A program made the translations under genes and the position numbers. Under the pieces are notes generated by a model. The model worked only from the letters and a program-made list of their open reading frames with translations. It was not told where the DNA came from and ran no database searches. A DNA stretch of 64,000 nt from Triplophysa rosa (Eukaryota > Chordata > Actinopteri > Cypriniformes > Nemacheilidae): positions 20,409,201 through 20,473,200 of the forward strand of contig NC_079902.1 in the NCBI RefSeq assembly GCF_024868665.1, given 5' to 3'. The number at the start of each line of letters is the position of its first letter. Within the stretch, counting starts at the first letter, position 1. This document shows positions 45,160 through 56,170 of the stretch, one piece after another.

Positions 45160-46070
45160 AATAGTTTTATTTAAAATCAGGGGGAAAATGCGAGTGGTCA
45201 CCTGCCGTGACCAGCGATAATCTGCACAGAACCCGCTCATCTCAAACGATCTAAACGTAAGGCTCGTCTCACACGCAACTGCCATGACAAAATCCACTTT
45301 GAGAACCCTGTTCTCACCATCATCTGCATTCTCAGGGTCAACACGGGGCAGGAAAAGCAGAGACTGTGAAGTTTACGGATGATTTCTATAAAGAGACAAA
45401 CAAAGACGCGTAGAGAGAGAGCTAGAAAGGAAAATCATTAAAGCTTCTGGAAGCATTTCAAGTCATTCTCATGTACGGGAGGGTCCGGGGGGACTGTTGT
45501 GTGGGTCTTGGCAATGACAGACCCCTCGGACCTGCAGGTGGGTTTTACTTCAACCTTCAGCGGTCTCTGTGGGTAACGCACTCAAAAAAACATATTGTTT
45601 TCTCGTCTTTTTAAGGGTGCGTTGCGGAAAAATGTTTCAAACGTGCTCCGTTTGTGATTTATGTCACATTTGATGCTAGTTTAATATTAAATTCAAATAT
45701 GTCTTGCTTTAGTACAATGCAAAACTATCTCCAGCCCAAGAGGAAATGTGGACCGGGGGTCGGTAAGGGTCACAGGCCTGGGGAATGGAGAGCCTGCGGC
45801 CTAGTTGACAGGGGAAAATATTTTGTAATCTCCAGGGTGCAGCTAGTTCAAATTCAGCGCTGCTTTCGCTTTACTCCCAGGACAAGAATTTGGCTTCAAT
45901 TTCAATAGCTTTTCCAGATGTTCTTTTTTACAATTTTTTTGACCCTTTCTCTCTTTTTTCAGCGCGGCCCATTGTGAGTTTTTGAATACCACAATTAACG
46001 TTCATAAATCATGTCGTGGACACTTCCCCTTCAATCACAGGGGAACTTTCTGGAAAGGTGATGATACACC
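45160..46070. promoter_or_regulatory. Candidate conserved non-coding block
   Basis: Complex sub-blocks at 45180-45320, 45470-45600 and 45720-46040. The last has CCACAATTAACGTTCATAAATC (45990-46011) and AATCTCCAGGGTGCAGC. The 84-codon plus frame (45654-45908) is not supported by any domain. Confidence 0.45.
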
Positions 46071-46989
46071 GGCCGCGAGACCAAAGTTCACGAAACAACT
46101 TTTATTTACAGCATTTTGATACAAAAGTATGGATAAGAATTAAATAATTGGTTCACTTGCAAAGAAGAATCAAAAATCTTCAGTCTGAACAAATGTATGT
46201 CGACACGAAAAAGGTCACTTCTGATTAAAACTCATAAGATAGGAAATGAAACCGTACGTTGACGTATAGCTCACCCACTTTGTCTCAACACTGGTCTCAA
46301 CAGCAAGAAACACAAGTACTGTCACGCATGGATGGAGGCAGAGGAACCGGTGAGGAACATGAGACCTTGGAGACCGCGCTCGACCCTCAGGTGACCCTGA
46401 CATAAGCGTGGTGAGTGAAAGACAGAAGGCAGAGTCTCAAAACACGCTTACAGGTCAAACGCTAACACAGCGCAAACAATCATTCAACCCCATGGCTTTC
46501 ACCGTGACTTTCTCTCTCGGCCTATCTGTGTTTTCCTCCATTTTTTGCTGCGGTCTTCTGGGGCCCTGTGTTGTCAACACCAGCGGTTTCTACCAGGTAA
46601 TTGATAGGTATAGAAAAATACTCTCTAATTCCACCTCATCAGCTCCTCTGAATATCATTTGACAGTAAGGAAGACTCATATGGATGCTACAGAAATGTTA
46701 AATATCCTACTTTTCTCGCTTGTTTTCGATTTCTAGATGTGTGCAGAAATAAAAACACAGAAAAACCAGGTAACTATTAGGTAAAAACCAAACAGCTTAT
46801 TTTCCACCATGAAGTTTGTTGCTAGAAAAGGCCAAATCTGTTCATGTCATTAAGCAAATGCAGTACATGATCCTTAATGATATTGCTATTATCAGAATGA
46901 GACTTTTTTTGAATCAGTCCATTCCTTAAGACACACAAAACCACAGATGAGATATCGTTAATATCTTAATCATTTCTTTTAGACGTCAA
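46071..46989. other. Mixed sequence, no feature supported
   Basis: 46210-46660 is GC-balanced with a hydrophobic plus frame (46408-46662) containing VTFSLGLSVFSSIFCCGLLG. This looks like a membrane segment but lacks splice context and family. It is most likely chance. Confidence 0.35.
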
Positions 46990-47375
46990 CGAGATCAAAA
47001 GCAAATGGAAACTTTTGCATAAATCCCTTGCATCTCAGATATTTATTTCAATAAAAACAGACAAAAATCTCAATTATAACCTCCATTAGAGTTTCAGAAG
47101 ACATCTCAACAATGTCTCTGAGCTCAGATTTGCCGAGTATACAGTTAATAAGAACTCAAACATTTCTCATCAAATTTACCCATAACTCATTTTACACCTC
47201 CATACTCTTCATGTATTTTATCAATCGTCTCATTTGTTTCTATTTTTATGTAAGAACATTTCTGAGACTGAAACACAGCTGAGAACTCCATTAAATCTCC
47301 TGAGCTATAAAAGAGTAATCTTCGAGCAACAATAATTTCCTCTGGGATTCCAGTAAATATTATAGAAATCATTTA
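46990..47375 (-). repeat. Dispersed repeat, copy 2 (family shared with 6780-7265)
   Basis: Collinear with copy 1 over GTTTCAGAAGA, CTGAGCTCAGATTTGC, TCATTTGTTTCTATTTTTATG, GAGAACTCCATTAAATCTCCTG and TTTCCTCTGGG. The minus frame (47187-47372) reads PEEIIVA...LLFYSSGDLMEFSAV and stays open through YIKIETNETIDKIHEEYG, where copy 1 has stops. If the family was once coding, this copy is the better preserved. The identity is unknown. Confidence 0.6.
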
Positions 47376-47879
47376 TTATTCTACCGCTATAGCATTTACT
47401 CGTGTTGCAGAGATTATTGTTACTATAAACCATAATGAAATATGAGTGATGTTTCGACAGAGCCACACTTTTCTGGGAAATCAAAACACAAATGGCTTAC
47501 TTATAGCTGTCTCTGTGTATTAAGGTGAGATATGAAAAGGTATTTTAATGTCAAGAAAGTTACACAATTCAGATGTAAACAAAGAGAAAAAGACTCAGCA
47601 GATCTGATATTCCAGAGCAGGCTGTTGTACGCTCAGCTCACGTTGCATGTACAGACAGACTCTATCATCATTTTACATATTGATCTTGGAACAGCCGTCG
47701 GTTCATGACAAGATGATCTAAGAGCTCTGTTTGGTAAAGTCTTAGCAGTTCTGCCGTTTTTACTGGAGCCAGAGCATTTTACTGTTACTTTTTAATTTCT
47801 TTGTGGCGATGACATGGGGTAATTTAGCAGAAATACCATGGTATTTCAACAAAGGAATATCATTTTGCCAGACTAAACC
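47376..47879. other. Unassigned; holds one of two twin motifs
   Basis: A 22-bp word beginning AGCTCACGTTGCATGTA (47635-47656) recurs with two differences at 48391-48412. The rest is AT-rich. Confidence 0.45.
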
Positions 47880-48470
47880 TTTTTATGAGACGGATAAACC
47901 CGAGCACCGATAATCTTGCAGATGACAACTTTGATTTGGTTGATCGGCTGTGAAGACCTCGAACCTAAAACCAAGCGACCTCAGGAATCGCTCGCACGGA
48001 GAATTGACAACAATTCTTTCATCCAAACACACAACAGATTAAATAATGCATGACGGAGTATCTCTCTCTCTTTCTGCTCTATCACTCTGACCTGTCGGAA
48101 AATCTCAGGACACTTACCAGAGGCTTAAAAGAAGCCAAAGCTTTTTATGAAGTCAGTTTGGAGTGAATTACATGCAGAATGGCAAAGAGGTGATTATTTT
48201 TTAGCTGTTGGCCTTGGAGGTGAGCGGGGAGAGCTTGCTGATAGCCAAACAACTTCATCTGCTTACATGATTATAATTGCTGCACGTGGGACCCCGAACG
48301 GCGATGTCGACTACCCCTCCTCAGAAGGGGCGCAATGCCCTGGGTAATACACTCGGTTGGAGAGGGGGAACGAGAAATGTTATCATTAACAGCTCATGTT
48401 GCATGTAGAGACGGGAAATATTAAAATAAATAGAAAGTAGAATGCATTATCTATGCTGAGATTTTAATCA
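47880..48470. promoter_or_regulatory. Strong candidate conserved non-coding element
   Basis: Repeat-free complex sequence. 48130-48350 has GGCTTAAAAGAAGCC (a short palindrome, 48122-48136), GGAGTGAATTACATGC, AAGAGGTGATTATTTTTTAGC, TACATGATTATAATTGCTGCACG and GTCGACTACCCCTCC. The second copy of a twin 22-bp motif lies at 48391-48412. Confidence 0.55.
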
Positions 48471-49582
48471 AAATAATTAGCCGGGCCACAGCGGGGACCT
48501 GTTTTGACCTTTGTGCATTAGAGCGATTAAAACCTTACCTGTGTGCTGAATTTGAACCAGCGTGCCTCCAAATATAAGCCCAGGGAATTGACCACTACTA
48601 CAGTGTTGGTCCAACAGTGATTGCTTTTGACACATAGAGAGCAAAGCAGCATATCGGTCCAGAGCATTTAGAATTACAAAGTCTATAAAATGCCATTTAA
48701 AGTTGATGTACACTGTAATGTAGGCAAAAGCGTGTATCATTATTTTTATTGTTCGTATACATTCTGTATACATAATTATTAGTTACTGAATAAATATATA
48801 AATACAGACTGTTCAGAGAGTAGAAAGTAACAACTTCAAAACTACGCAATGACGTTATGAATATGTTAATTAGCGTGTGACATCATCCAGCGCCACAGCT
48901 CCACGGTAGCCCGAAAGTGAAACTCCACCTATGGTAGTTTGGTATTGCAACTTGAATTTCGTTTATTTAAGAGGTAAAATAAAAACTAAAATAGGACAAA
49001 TGTGCATTTTCTCACCTTACTTCCATTTCAAAATATTTTGTTGGGTCTCGAGATTATACCTGTCAAACGTCTGAGAATTGCTGATTTTAATAACTCTTGG
49101 AGAGAAAATTATCACTCCATTCCTTTCGCATCCGGTCCATGCATTGCTTGGCTGCAAAACTTGATGCTTTGGTTTCTTTTGGAATATTTTTCTGTTGGCG
49201 AAGACAAAAATCAAGTCGAATTTAGTTTAAGACGCAAGTTACTTGTTTATAAAACTGCTCGATAAAAGAAATATCCTACTCACAATCTTTCCTTTGGCCT
49301 TGCACCTACTGCCACATCACAGCCGTGCTGAGTAAAACAGTAAAACAGCTATCTTGGATTCCGAATCTGGGATTTAGTAAAGTGGTTTTGCTGAAATTTT
49401 ACTCCCAAACTGCCAGAAGATATAAAAACAAAACAAAAAGGAGATTTTTAAACACACCATCAATCAGTGTCTAGAAAACAGATCTGATCCATCTGGTGGG
49501 ATGAAATAAACCACCAAAAAGCCACTGAGAAAACAGCAACACACTGAAAATATTTTAATATACACGATTGTACTTAAGAAAA
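48471..49582. other. Mixed sequence without recognised genes
   Basis: 48830-48940 (AATGACGTTATG, GTGTGACATCATCCAGCGCC) looks like part of an old repeat. The 98-codon minus frame (48477-48773) and the 87-codon plus frame (49002-49265) have no family resemblance. Confidence 0.4.
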
Positions 49583-50015
49583 CCATTTAACCGCTGGTTA
49601 CTCCAATCTTTGTCTCTACATAAGTAGAAAAGTGTGAGGCAGCAAGGGAGTTGTGGTCGCCTATTGGTTCAAGACCTGAATTCAGTTTCAAGCACTCGTG
49701 ACTATCAAGTCGTGTCTTTGTGAGATGTTTAATGACTGCTTGCTCCAAGACATAATCTTCAACAAGGGAGATGAGATGACCTAATGGTAAAGGACTTGGA
49801 TTATTGCCACAAAAACTGGAAGTTCAGTTTCAAGTACGGTTGGCCCAGATTTTGTGCTCCATCACAATTGCTTTAGAAAGAGTCATTTAACCAGCGGTTG
49901 CTCCAGGCCAACGTCCTTTCAAAAAAAAGGAGGAAGAACTGGCGTAACTTAATTGTTCAGGATCTAGGCTGACACCACAAAAGTTTTCTTGTCAATCTCA
50001 GGTACGGATGACCTA
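49583..50015 (+). mobile_element. Three-unit tRNA-derived SINE array
   Basis: Three degenerate tandem units of about 140-165 bp begin with TTTAACCGCTGGTTACTCCA (49586), TTTAATGACTGCTTGCTCCA (49727) and TTTAACCAGCGGTTGCTCCA (49887). Each carries a tRNA-like stretch. The middle unit is clearest: A box TGACCTAATGGTAAAGG and B-box-like GTTCAGTTTCAAG. The first has GAATTCAGTTTCAAG and the third TCAATCTCAGGTACGG. No copy can fold as a functional tRNA. Confidence 0.65.
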
Positions 50016-50559
50016 GAAACTTCAAGTTACATGCTAAATTTAAAATTTTCCTTCATCACTATTTTGAGCTGACATCATTATAGTCATCATTATAGCGCAG
50101 GTGATGGAATGAGTTGTTTGATCTACAGTATGGCGGCAAAGAGCGCCATTTTAGTCTCAGATGAAGATGACCCCTAAAGCACTCAAAGGGATATATCATA
50201 CTCTTTTACTATTAATGTATTTATTTTGTAATAAATACTTGTAATAAATGTGAACACGAAAAAATCATAATTTAATCACATAAATGACATAATTTAATTT
50301 TTAAGACTATTTGCACCCTTACCGTTACGAAAAACAGCCAACTGTGCTTTTTAAACCTGTATATAAATACCCTCTTCACATATGAATTGAGATGCTACAG
50401 ATTTGTTGAGTCTTACGTCATTTTAATGGCCACATCCTTTATGTTGATAAATGCAGTTCAATAAAAAAATCCAAAAAAATAAAAACATTACATTCATAAT
50501 GATAAGTCTCCTACAAAGGGTACAGTCACAGACATGACTGTGTAATGGCATTGAAATGA
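50016..50559. other. AT-rich spacer
   Basis: Nothing recognised. Confidence 0.4.
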
Positions 50560-51000
50560 ACTAACACTGTCGTTCCCCTCATCTGCACGAGTAAATCCCC
50601 CCATCACGCATATTTAACCTCACTCCATCCTATAGACAAGTTCATGGCACTACACTGATTCCAGTTCAGTAAAAGTGATAATGTCTTGTTAAATCAGATT
50701 GAACACACGAGCGTCTCATCCTCTCCCCTTTAATCACCGCGTGGGCTTTGATTAGCCGTGGCGCAGGAATGATGGGTGGCATTTTCCAGCCCTGCTGGGC
50801 GTCTGAGGAAAATGATTTACCGCACTTACAGCTACTTCCTTCTTTTTTCCTCTTTTTCCTCCTCTCATTCCCAACGGTTTTGATCTATTTTTGCAGCCTG
50901 ACTGCCAGTCGTTTATCACAGGCAGAATGGCTAGAAAGTAATCTGGCATTAGCGACCAGTGACTAATACCTCAGGATTAAAAAATTGAAAGCCGAAGTTT
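50560..51000. promoter_or_regulatory. Strong candidate conserved non-coding element
   Basis: Complex repeat-free DNA. TTTAATCACCGCGTGGGC and CTTTGATTAGCCGTGGCGC give closely spaced opposing TAATC/GATTA cores. GCAGCCTGACTGCCAGTCG and CACAGGCAGAATGGCTAGAA follow. Opposing 72- and 65-codon frames overlap completely, as expected of a stop-poor non-coding block. Confidence 0.55.
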
Positions 51001-51436
51001 GTCATTTGAATAAATCATGACAGCATATCACCATTATTAAAGATGAAAAAGGAGGACTCGGCTGTGCTCCGGGTAAAACACGCAGGAGGGCAGAAAACAC
51101 GAGCCGTAGTGATGCTGCGAAAGGGTCTGTGAGAGGACTGCATTGTTAAAGGTTTCATCGTAACACGGGTTAAAGTAGAACATTTACGGAAGATTTACTG
51201 AGAGCTTCTACACCAGTGTTTTTGAACCAGGGGGTACTACAACAAACTTCCAAGGGGGATTCAAGATGACTTAAAATGATTTAAAATAAGACAAAATAAG
51301 CCTTAAAATAAATAAGCTACGTTTCTACATCTTTCTAGTTGTGCCAAGCTTAAGAATATTTTATTGAGAGGGAAACAGAAGCGGCGGTGCCCTCAAATAT
51401 TGCTGGGGACAACAGGGAATCGAAAATCCTGGATTG
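51001..51436. other. Unassigned sequence
   Basis: 51180-51340 contains GTGTTTTTGAACCAGGGGGTAC, which may be old repeat. No gene supported. Confidence 0.4.
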
Positions 51437-51610
51437 TTTTCGACCCGAGGTTGGGTCAGAAAGGGACGAACCCAACGGCTGGAAAGTAATTTACCCTATG
51501 CAGGGTTGTTTCTTCCCAAAATGCTGGGTTATTGGGTCAAATATAAACATTGTGTGAGTTAATTTAACCCAACGGTTGGGTTCGTCCATTTTTGACCCAA
51601 TGCTGGGTTG
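51437..51610. mobile_element. MITE with GACCCAA/TTGGGTC inverted ends
   Basis: The left arm GGTTGGGTCAGAAAGGGACG and AACCCAACGGCTGG (51449-51482) mirrors the right arm CCAACGGTTGGGTTCGTCC and ATTTTTGACCCAATGCTGGG (51569-51607). It is about 174 bp, non-coding and common in cyprinids. A one-ended fragment lies at 44355-44415. Confidence 0.8.
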
Positions 51611-52971
51611 AAAATATTCCAAGATTTTAAGAGAGTCTCTCACAAGACAGCACATGCCGTATTCACAGCAAATTTACAAAAATATGTGTCAAGACTCTAC
51701 AAAAAACACACTTTACGATTATATTTTATTTCTGTGTTAGTAATCTATTGTACTTTCTATATTTGGTCTAATGTTATGTTTATTCAAACACACAAATCTT
51801 TTTCACAGATTGATGGAAATGTATCTGAATTATGTGAATAGTTCAACACATTTGAATAATTCAAATGTTTTTATTTTCTGTTATTCAGTGACTAGGCAGT
51901 ATACAGGTACCTCAGGGAAAAAATGTGTAAACTTTAAATGAGGTAACAACTCCTACATTGTTAGGATGAGTAAAAATCTGACCTAGACGGGTTGTGTAAG
52001 ATGTCTGGTGTGATACACTTTTTCTCGGGTGGTTTTGGTAATGCTAACCTGACCAAAGGTGATTTCCTTCTGTCTCAGACTTATACACACTCTGCCACAG
52101 GCCACTGGTCAAACTCTCCACCTGTATAATTTATGACACACACACTTCTCTGAAAGTAGTTTCTGTTCTTGTGTCTCACAGCATCCTGCAAATAAAAAAT
52201 GGACAAAACAGAAGACTGAGACACGAGGCAGCAAAATATAGAAATTTACCATGTTTTTGTACAGTAACTACTATGTGGTAATATTTAGCTTTATACTATA
52301 TTGATTGATTCTTGTGTTTTTTTTCACTCCTTTTCATACTCACACATTTTCCTTGTTGCGATCACCCTTCTCTTTGGGCTAGCCGCTATGCTAACCGTCA
52401 CAATGGAATGCTACATTGACACACACTTAACTTTAGCCGTCTAGCTTTACATTCACACTTAACTGAGCATGTGCTAAGCAAACAGTAGGGAGCGTTTAAA
52501 AAGCACTTTGAGAAGTAAATCCCTCTTGGCAACATAAAGTTCAATTAAGCAAACAACCTCTGTGCTAGTTAACCCTGCTCCACACATCAAAGTTGATCAA
52601 TAAGGTCATAAAACCAGTGCTAAAAACTACCACGAAGTGCAGCGCTTCTTCTGGAAGATCCTGTATTGTTAAACCAAAAAATAACAAATTAAAGTGTGAA
52701 AGAAAGGAGGAAAGTTAAGCTCTGAAACTGAGAGAAGACGATGGCACCTTTTTAGTCCACACGGTACCTTTACTGTTAATGTGAGCATTAGTGCATAGCG
52801 TCTCTCTGGACCGCTGCACTTTTCTAGCTTAATTATAAAGCGCATTGGCTAATGAACTGCAGGATTACTGAGGTGATAATCACTGTCTTCGTATGTGCAT
52901 TAGTGGACAAGAAAGAATGAGAAAAAGAAAGAAAGAATCACCTAGAAAACTCAAAGAGAGTCATGCGTGTA
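51611..52971. other. AT-rich stretch without recognised features
   Basis: No transposon ends or exons. 52760-52900 is somewhat more complex (GTTAATGTGAGCATTAGTGC, AGCTTAATTATAAAGCGC) and might be a small element. Confidence 0.45.
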
Positions 52972-53265
52972 CACTAGGGTGACCATACGTGTCATTTTTC
53001 CCAAACACGTCCTGGCCAGGATTTCGGGTGCGTCCTCCGGAGGTTTTTTATTTCAGGTTTTATTTCAGAAAAGCAACCGTTATATTTCAAGGTAAGAATA
53101 AAAATACGTCTTAAGAGAAATAAAGTTAATTTTATAATGTTTTTTAACTGAAATGTGAGAACCTCGATGACGTATGCGGTGGACAAATGCGACCTCGGGA
53201 GGACACACCTGAAATCCTGGCCAGGACGTGTCCGGGAAAAATGGCCACATATGGTCACCCTAGTG
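52972..53265. mobile_element. Tc1/mariner-type MITE with TA duplication
   Basis: Ends are CACTAGGGTGACCATA and TATGGTCACCCTAGTG, followed inward by mirrored sequence with CCTGGCCAGGA in both arms. The flanks are TA on each side (52970-52971 and 53266-53267), the duplication typical of Tc1/mariner. The two opposing frames of 102 and 68 codons are read-throughs of the palindrome (SWPGRVREK in both), not genes. Confidence 0.88.
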
Positions 53266-53539
53266 TACAAACACCTGATAAACATCCTAAAACAGCACAA
53301 TTATATTAATTCAAAATCAAAAAGGTTGTTCTTTATAACATTTGACAACATTTGGCAGTGATAACCAAACACTTTCTCAGCTAAAAAAAACACATTTGTT
53401 TCATATACATGTGCTATCAGGGTCAGAATGACAGGTCAGGGTTAAAAGGACATGCAACACTAAGGAAGAAGACGTATGACCACGTCATTTTATTCATAAC
53501 CTGCTAAAGCCATCCATATATTTCAGCTCACAAGAACGC
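53266..53539. other. Unassigned spacer
   Basis: Nothing recognised. Confidence 0.4.
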
Positions 53540-54300
53540 TTTCAAATGCGCGTATCAGTGCGTGTACGTGACCCAGTTCTGTCCACACACTTTTCTGCTC
53601 GCCTTTCATGCATGTGGTGTGTGTGTCTTCGTAAAGGCCAGTGTTTGCTGTGTGTTTTACACACTGTGGGCCCTGTCAAAATAAGGGGCCCCTCTGCGTG
53701 GGCTTGACATTTCAGCAGCCCGCCATTGGCTCCTCCTGCGATCTTTGCACACACATGCGCTCGCAACTTCCCACGATGCCTCTCTCGGTTTCCACCCACC
53801 AGGGAACCGCTCCGGTCTCATTTACCCATGAACCCCGGCACCACCACCCCCGCCCCACGACATCTCCGCCACGGCCGATTGTATTTTTGATGTCCAGAGG
53901 GGCAGTGCTCCGATTTATCATCTTTTAATATGACATCTCACATTTATCACTCGGGTGTTAAAACACGCAACGGCCATCGAAAATGAGCTTCATTAGCCGG
54001 ATATTGTGGCTGTAAGTACGCCGCTAATTAAATTCAAACAGACTCCGCCGACCAGAGAGGCAATTATATTATATGCACACAACATGATGAAGTATTCCTC
54101 GCTCTGTTAAAGAGGCAGCGCAGCATGCAAATATTTGTGTGTCGCTGACCCCTCCAGCGGTCTGACAGAGGCGGCCCGGACGTAGCGTTCTGTTTGATTG
54201 TGTTAATTTGGGTTTTTGAATAATATATCAGGGTTTCCTCTTTTGCAGCCTGCTCGTGCAATTAAGCACCGCCCGGGTCCAGATGATTACAGGCTATGAC
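53540..54300. promoter_or_regulatory. Strong candidate conserved non-coding block
   Basis: CpG-containing complex DNA. CAACTTCCCACGATGCCTC (53764-53782) fits a ZNF143/THAP11 core (CCCACGATGC). Downstream are AATGAGCTTCATTAGCCGG, CGCTAATTAAATTC and an octamer ATGCAAAT (54125-54132) in AGCATGCAAATATTTGTG. Three frames of 69-95 codons overlap on both strands without domains. Confidence 0.55.
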
Positions 54301-55140
54301 ACGCACACCTTATACTGCGCGTGGACTTTTTAAAGTCTCATTGTTTAATCTTATTGCTGAGGCGCTTTGGGGGTGGTAAGTGGAAAATTAGAGTTATTGA
54401 CTTTGATATAATGAATTGTTTTAAGCTGCGAACGCTGCTAAATTCCCACCTATCCGTAAGGTCGGAACGGTCGCATTTCGTAACCGATCTGGGGTCTTAA
54501 TTGAAGCCCGAAAACAAAGGACTAAAATAAAGATGTAATCCCACACACAGCATCAACAGTCCCATAAAATAAAAACGGTGGAGCAATTAAACGCTTTGTT
54601 TTTACCACATACAGCAGTTTTGACAGGAGCTTAATGACTTTTCCACAACGGAGGGCCCCAGGAATGCGCGGGTAAAAGAGCGGTGCAGGACCAGGATGGC
54701 CACAGATGTCACGCCGCGGCCTCTCTGTCTCTTTTTCCACTCCATTGAGCTTGTTACAGCCGCCCTCCATACGCAGGCTGCCTCCACATCCTCTCCCGAA
54801 CACGGGCCTCTCTGCGTGAGGTGGGAGACTGGGAGGCCGCTGGAAATGGGTTGTGAAAAAGGGCTCCCAGGGGTCACGTGGAGACTGAGGGGAGAGAGAA
54901 CAGAGAACAGCTCGGCACACCTGCAGGTCGACCGGCCGCACGCTGGCTGGCCCCACGCACCGGCCCATCTCGTGGACCGGTGGTCCAGTTGTCATGCACT
55001 TTTGCCCCGCTCCCTCCCACGTCTCTCTCATCGTGCCCCCCGTTCGTCTTCGCCGGGCACCCCCCAAAATCAACAGCACCTCCTGGGCACAGCCTCCCAT
55101 TAAAGACATCTGTGCATAGGCGATGAGCAGATAAATCATT
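54301..55140. promoter_or_regulatory. Candidate conserved block with the window's longest open frame
   Basis: Homeodomain-type sequence (GTTATTGACTTTGATATAATG, GTCTTAATTGAAGCCCG, GCAATTAAACGC, GCTTAATGACTTTTCC) passes into GC-rich DNA at 54640-55090. A 205-codon minus frame (54522-55139) spans the block, but 135-, 92-, 91- and 82-codon frames overlap it in other phases and strands. The predicted protein has no domain, and low stop density explains it. A coding exon is not excluded, only unsupported. Confidence 0.45.
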
Positions 55141-55779
55141 TTTGCAGAACAATTTTGATAAATGAGCTGTTCGCTTCGGAGTACCTGTGCTTCAGCGTTT
55201 CTTTACCCTAGTGGTCTATGGTTTCTGTTTCCAACATGCTGCAGGCGTATTTTAAGCCCATGTATACACACACACACATGCCAAAACCATCTCTTGCCAA
55301 CAGCAAAAGTAGAAGTTGGAAAGATCTTTAAATAAAGGAATGTTTTAAAGCATTGTGTTGTACAAGCAGCGAGTTATCTGGCAAATACAACTTAAGGTTA
55401 ATGTTAACCTCATACTTTTGGCAAGAAGTTAACAGAAATTAGTTTAATAATGAAAAACAAAGCATAAATTAAATGTAATGCATAATCTACAATCTTATTT
55501 TCATTTTAAAAGGATTTTTATGACAGTGTAATTTTAGGGCAATTCAACTATTTGATGTTCTGAATGGTTTTTGTCATTATCTTTTTATTAAACCAGATGA
55601 TGTTTTGAGTTGTTTTACTTTCAAGAAGGTCTGTCTGCAGTATGTCAGATGCTATAATTATCTATTTAATCCTGTAATTAAAAATGATAAGAAAAACAAG
55701 GAATTATTGCTCCCACATTTTTAAATCTGCAGCAATTTTGCACCAATCCATTGTAATTTCTGACCCTTCGTAATGTAAC
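55141..55779. other. AT-rich stretch without recognised features
   Basis: A short CA patch lies at 55267-55277. Nothing else found. Confidence 0.45.
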
Positions 55780-56170
55780 TTTTCTGTGTGGTAAAGAAAC
55801 ATTGGCAGAATAGTAGACAGTCATAAATCACCGTTCATTTTCCATTTAAATGACCCCACCGAGCATTAATTCATGTTCATAATCATCTGCAAATGCAATC
55901 AACACAAGACACTTCGCCACACAAGCAGAAAACCCAAATAACAAAATGAAGAAAATGTATTCGCCTAAAACATTCCGTCAGTACAAAAGTTTTTCGAGCC
56001 TTTGGAGAAAGAAAACAGCCAGCGCAGTCATTTAATGAAAGTTGATGGCACACTTATGCATTTTAAATTACTGCTTTTCTTCACCAGTTCAATTATCCGG
56101 GACAATATAACAATCATAAAATAAATTAGGCTTTGCGCTTGAGGGAATTGATGAGGTATCTTTGATGTAA
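55780..56170. promoter_or_regulatory. Strong candidate conserved non-coding element
   Basis: Distinctive complex AT-leaning sequence: TTCCATTTAAATGACCCC, GAGCATTAATTCATGTTC, TCATCTGCAAATGCAATCAAC, CAGTCATTTAATGAAAG, CAGTTCAATTATCCGGG and TAAATTAGGCTTTGCGC. The many homeodomain and POU-like cores, the absence of open frames and the absence of repeats make it enhancer-like. Confidence 0.5.

Noticed and set aside
53155..53361. Opposing frames sharing the word SWPGRVREK
   Set aside because: Both read the arms of the inverted-repeat element at 52972-53265.
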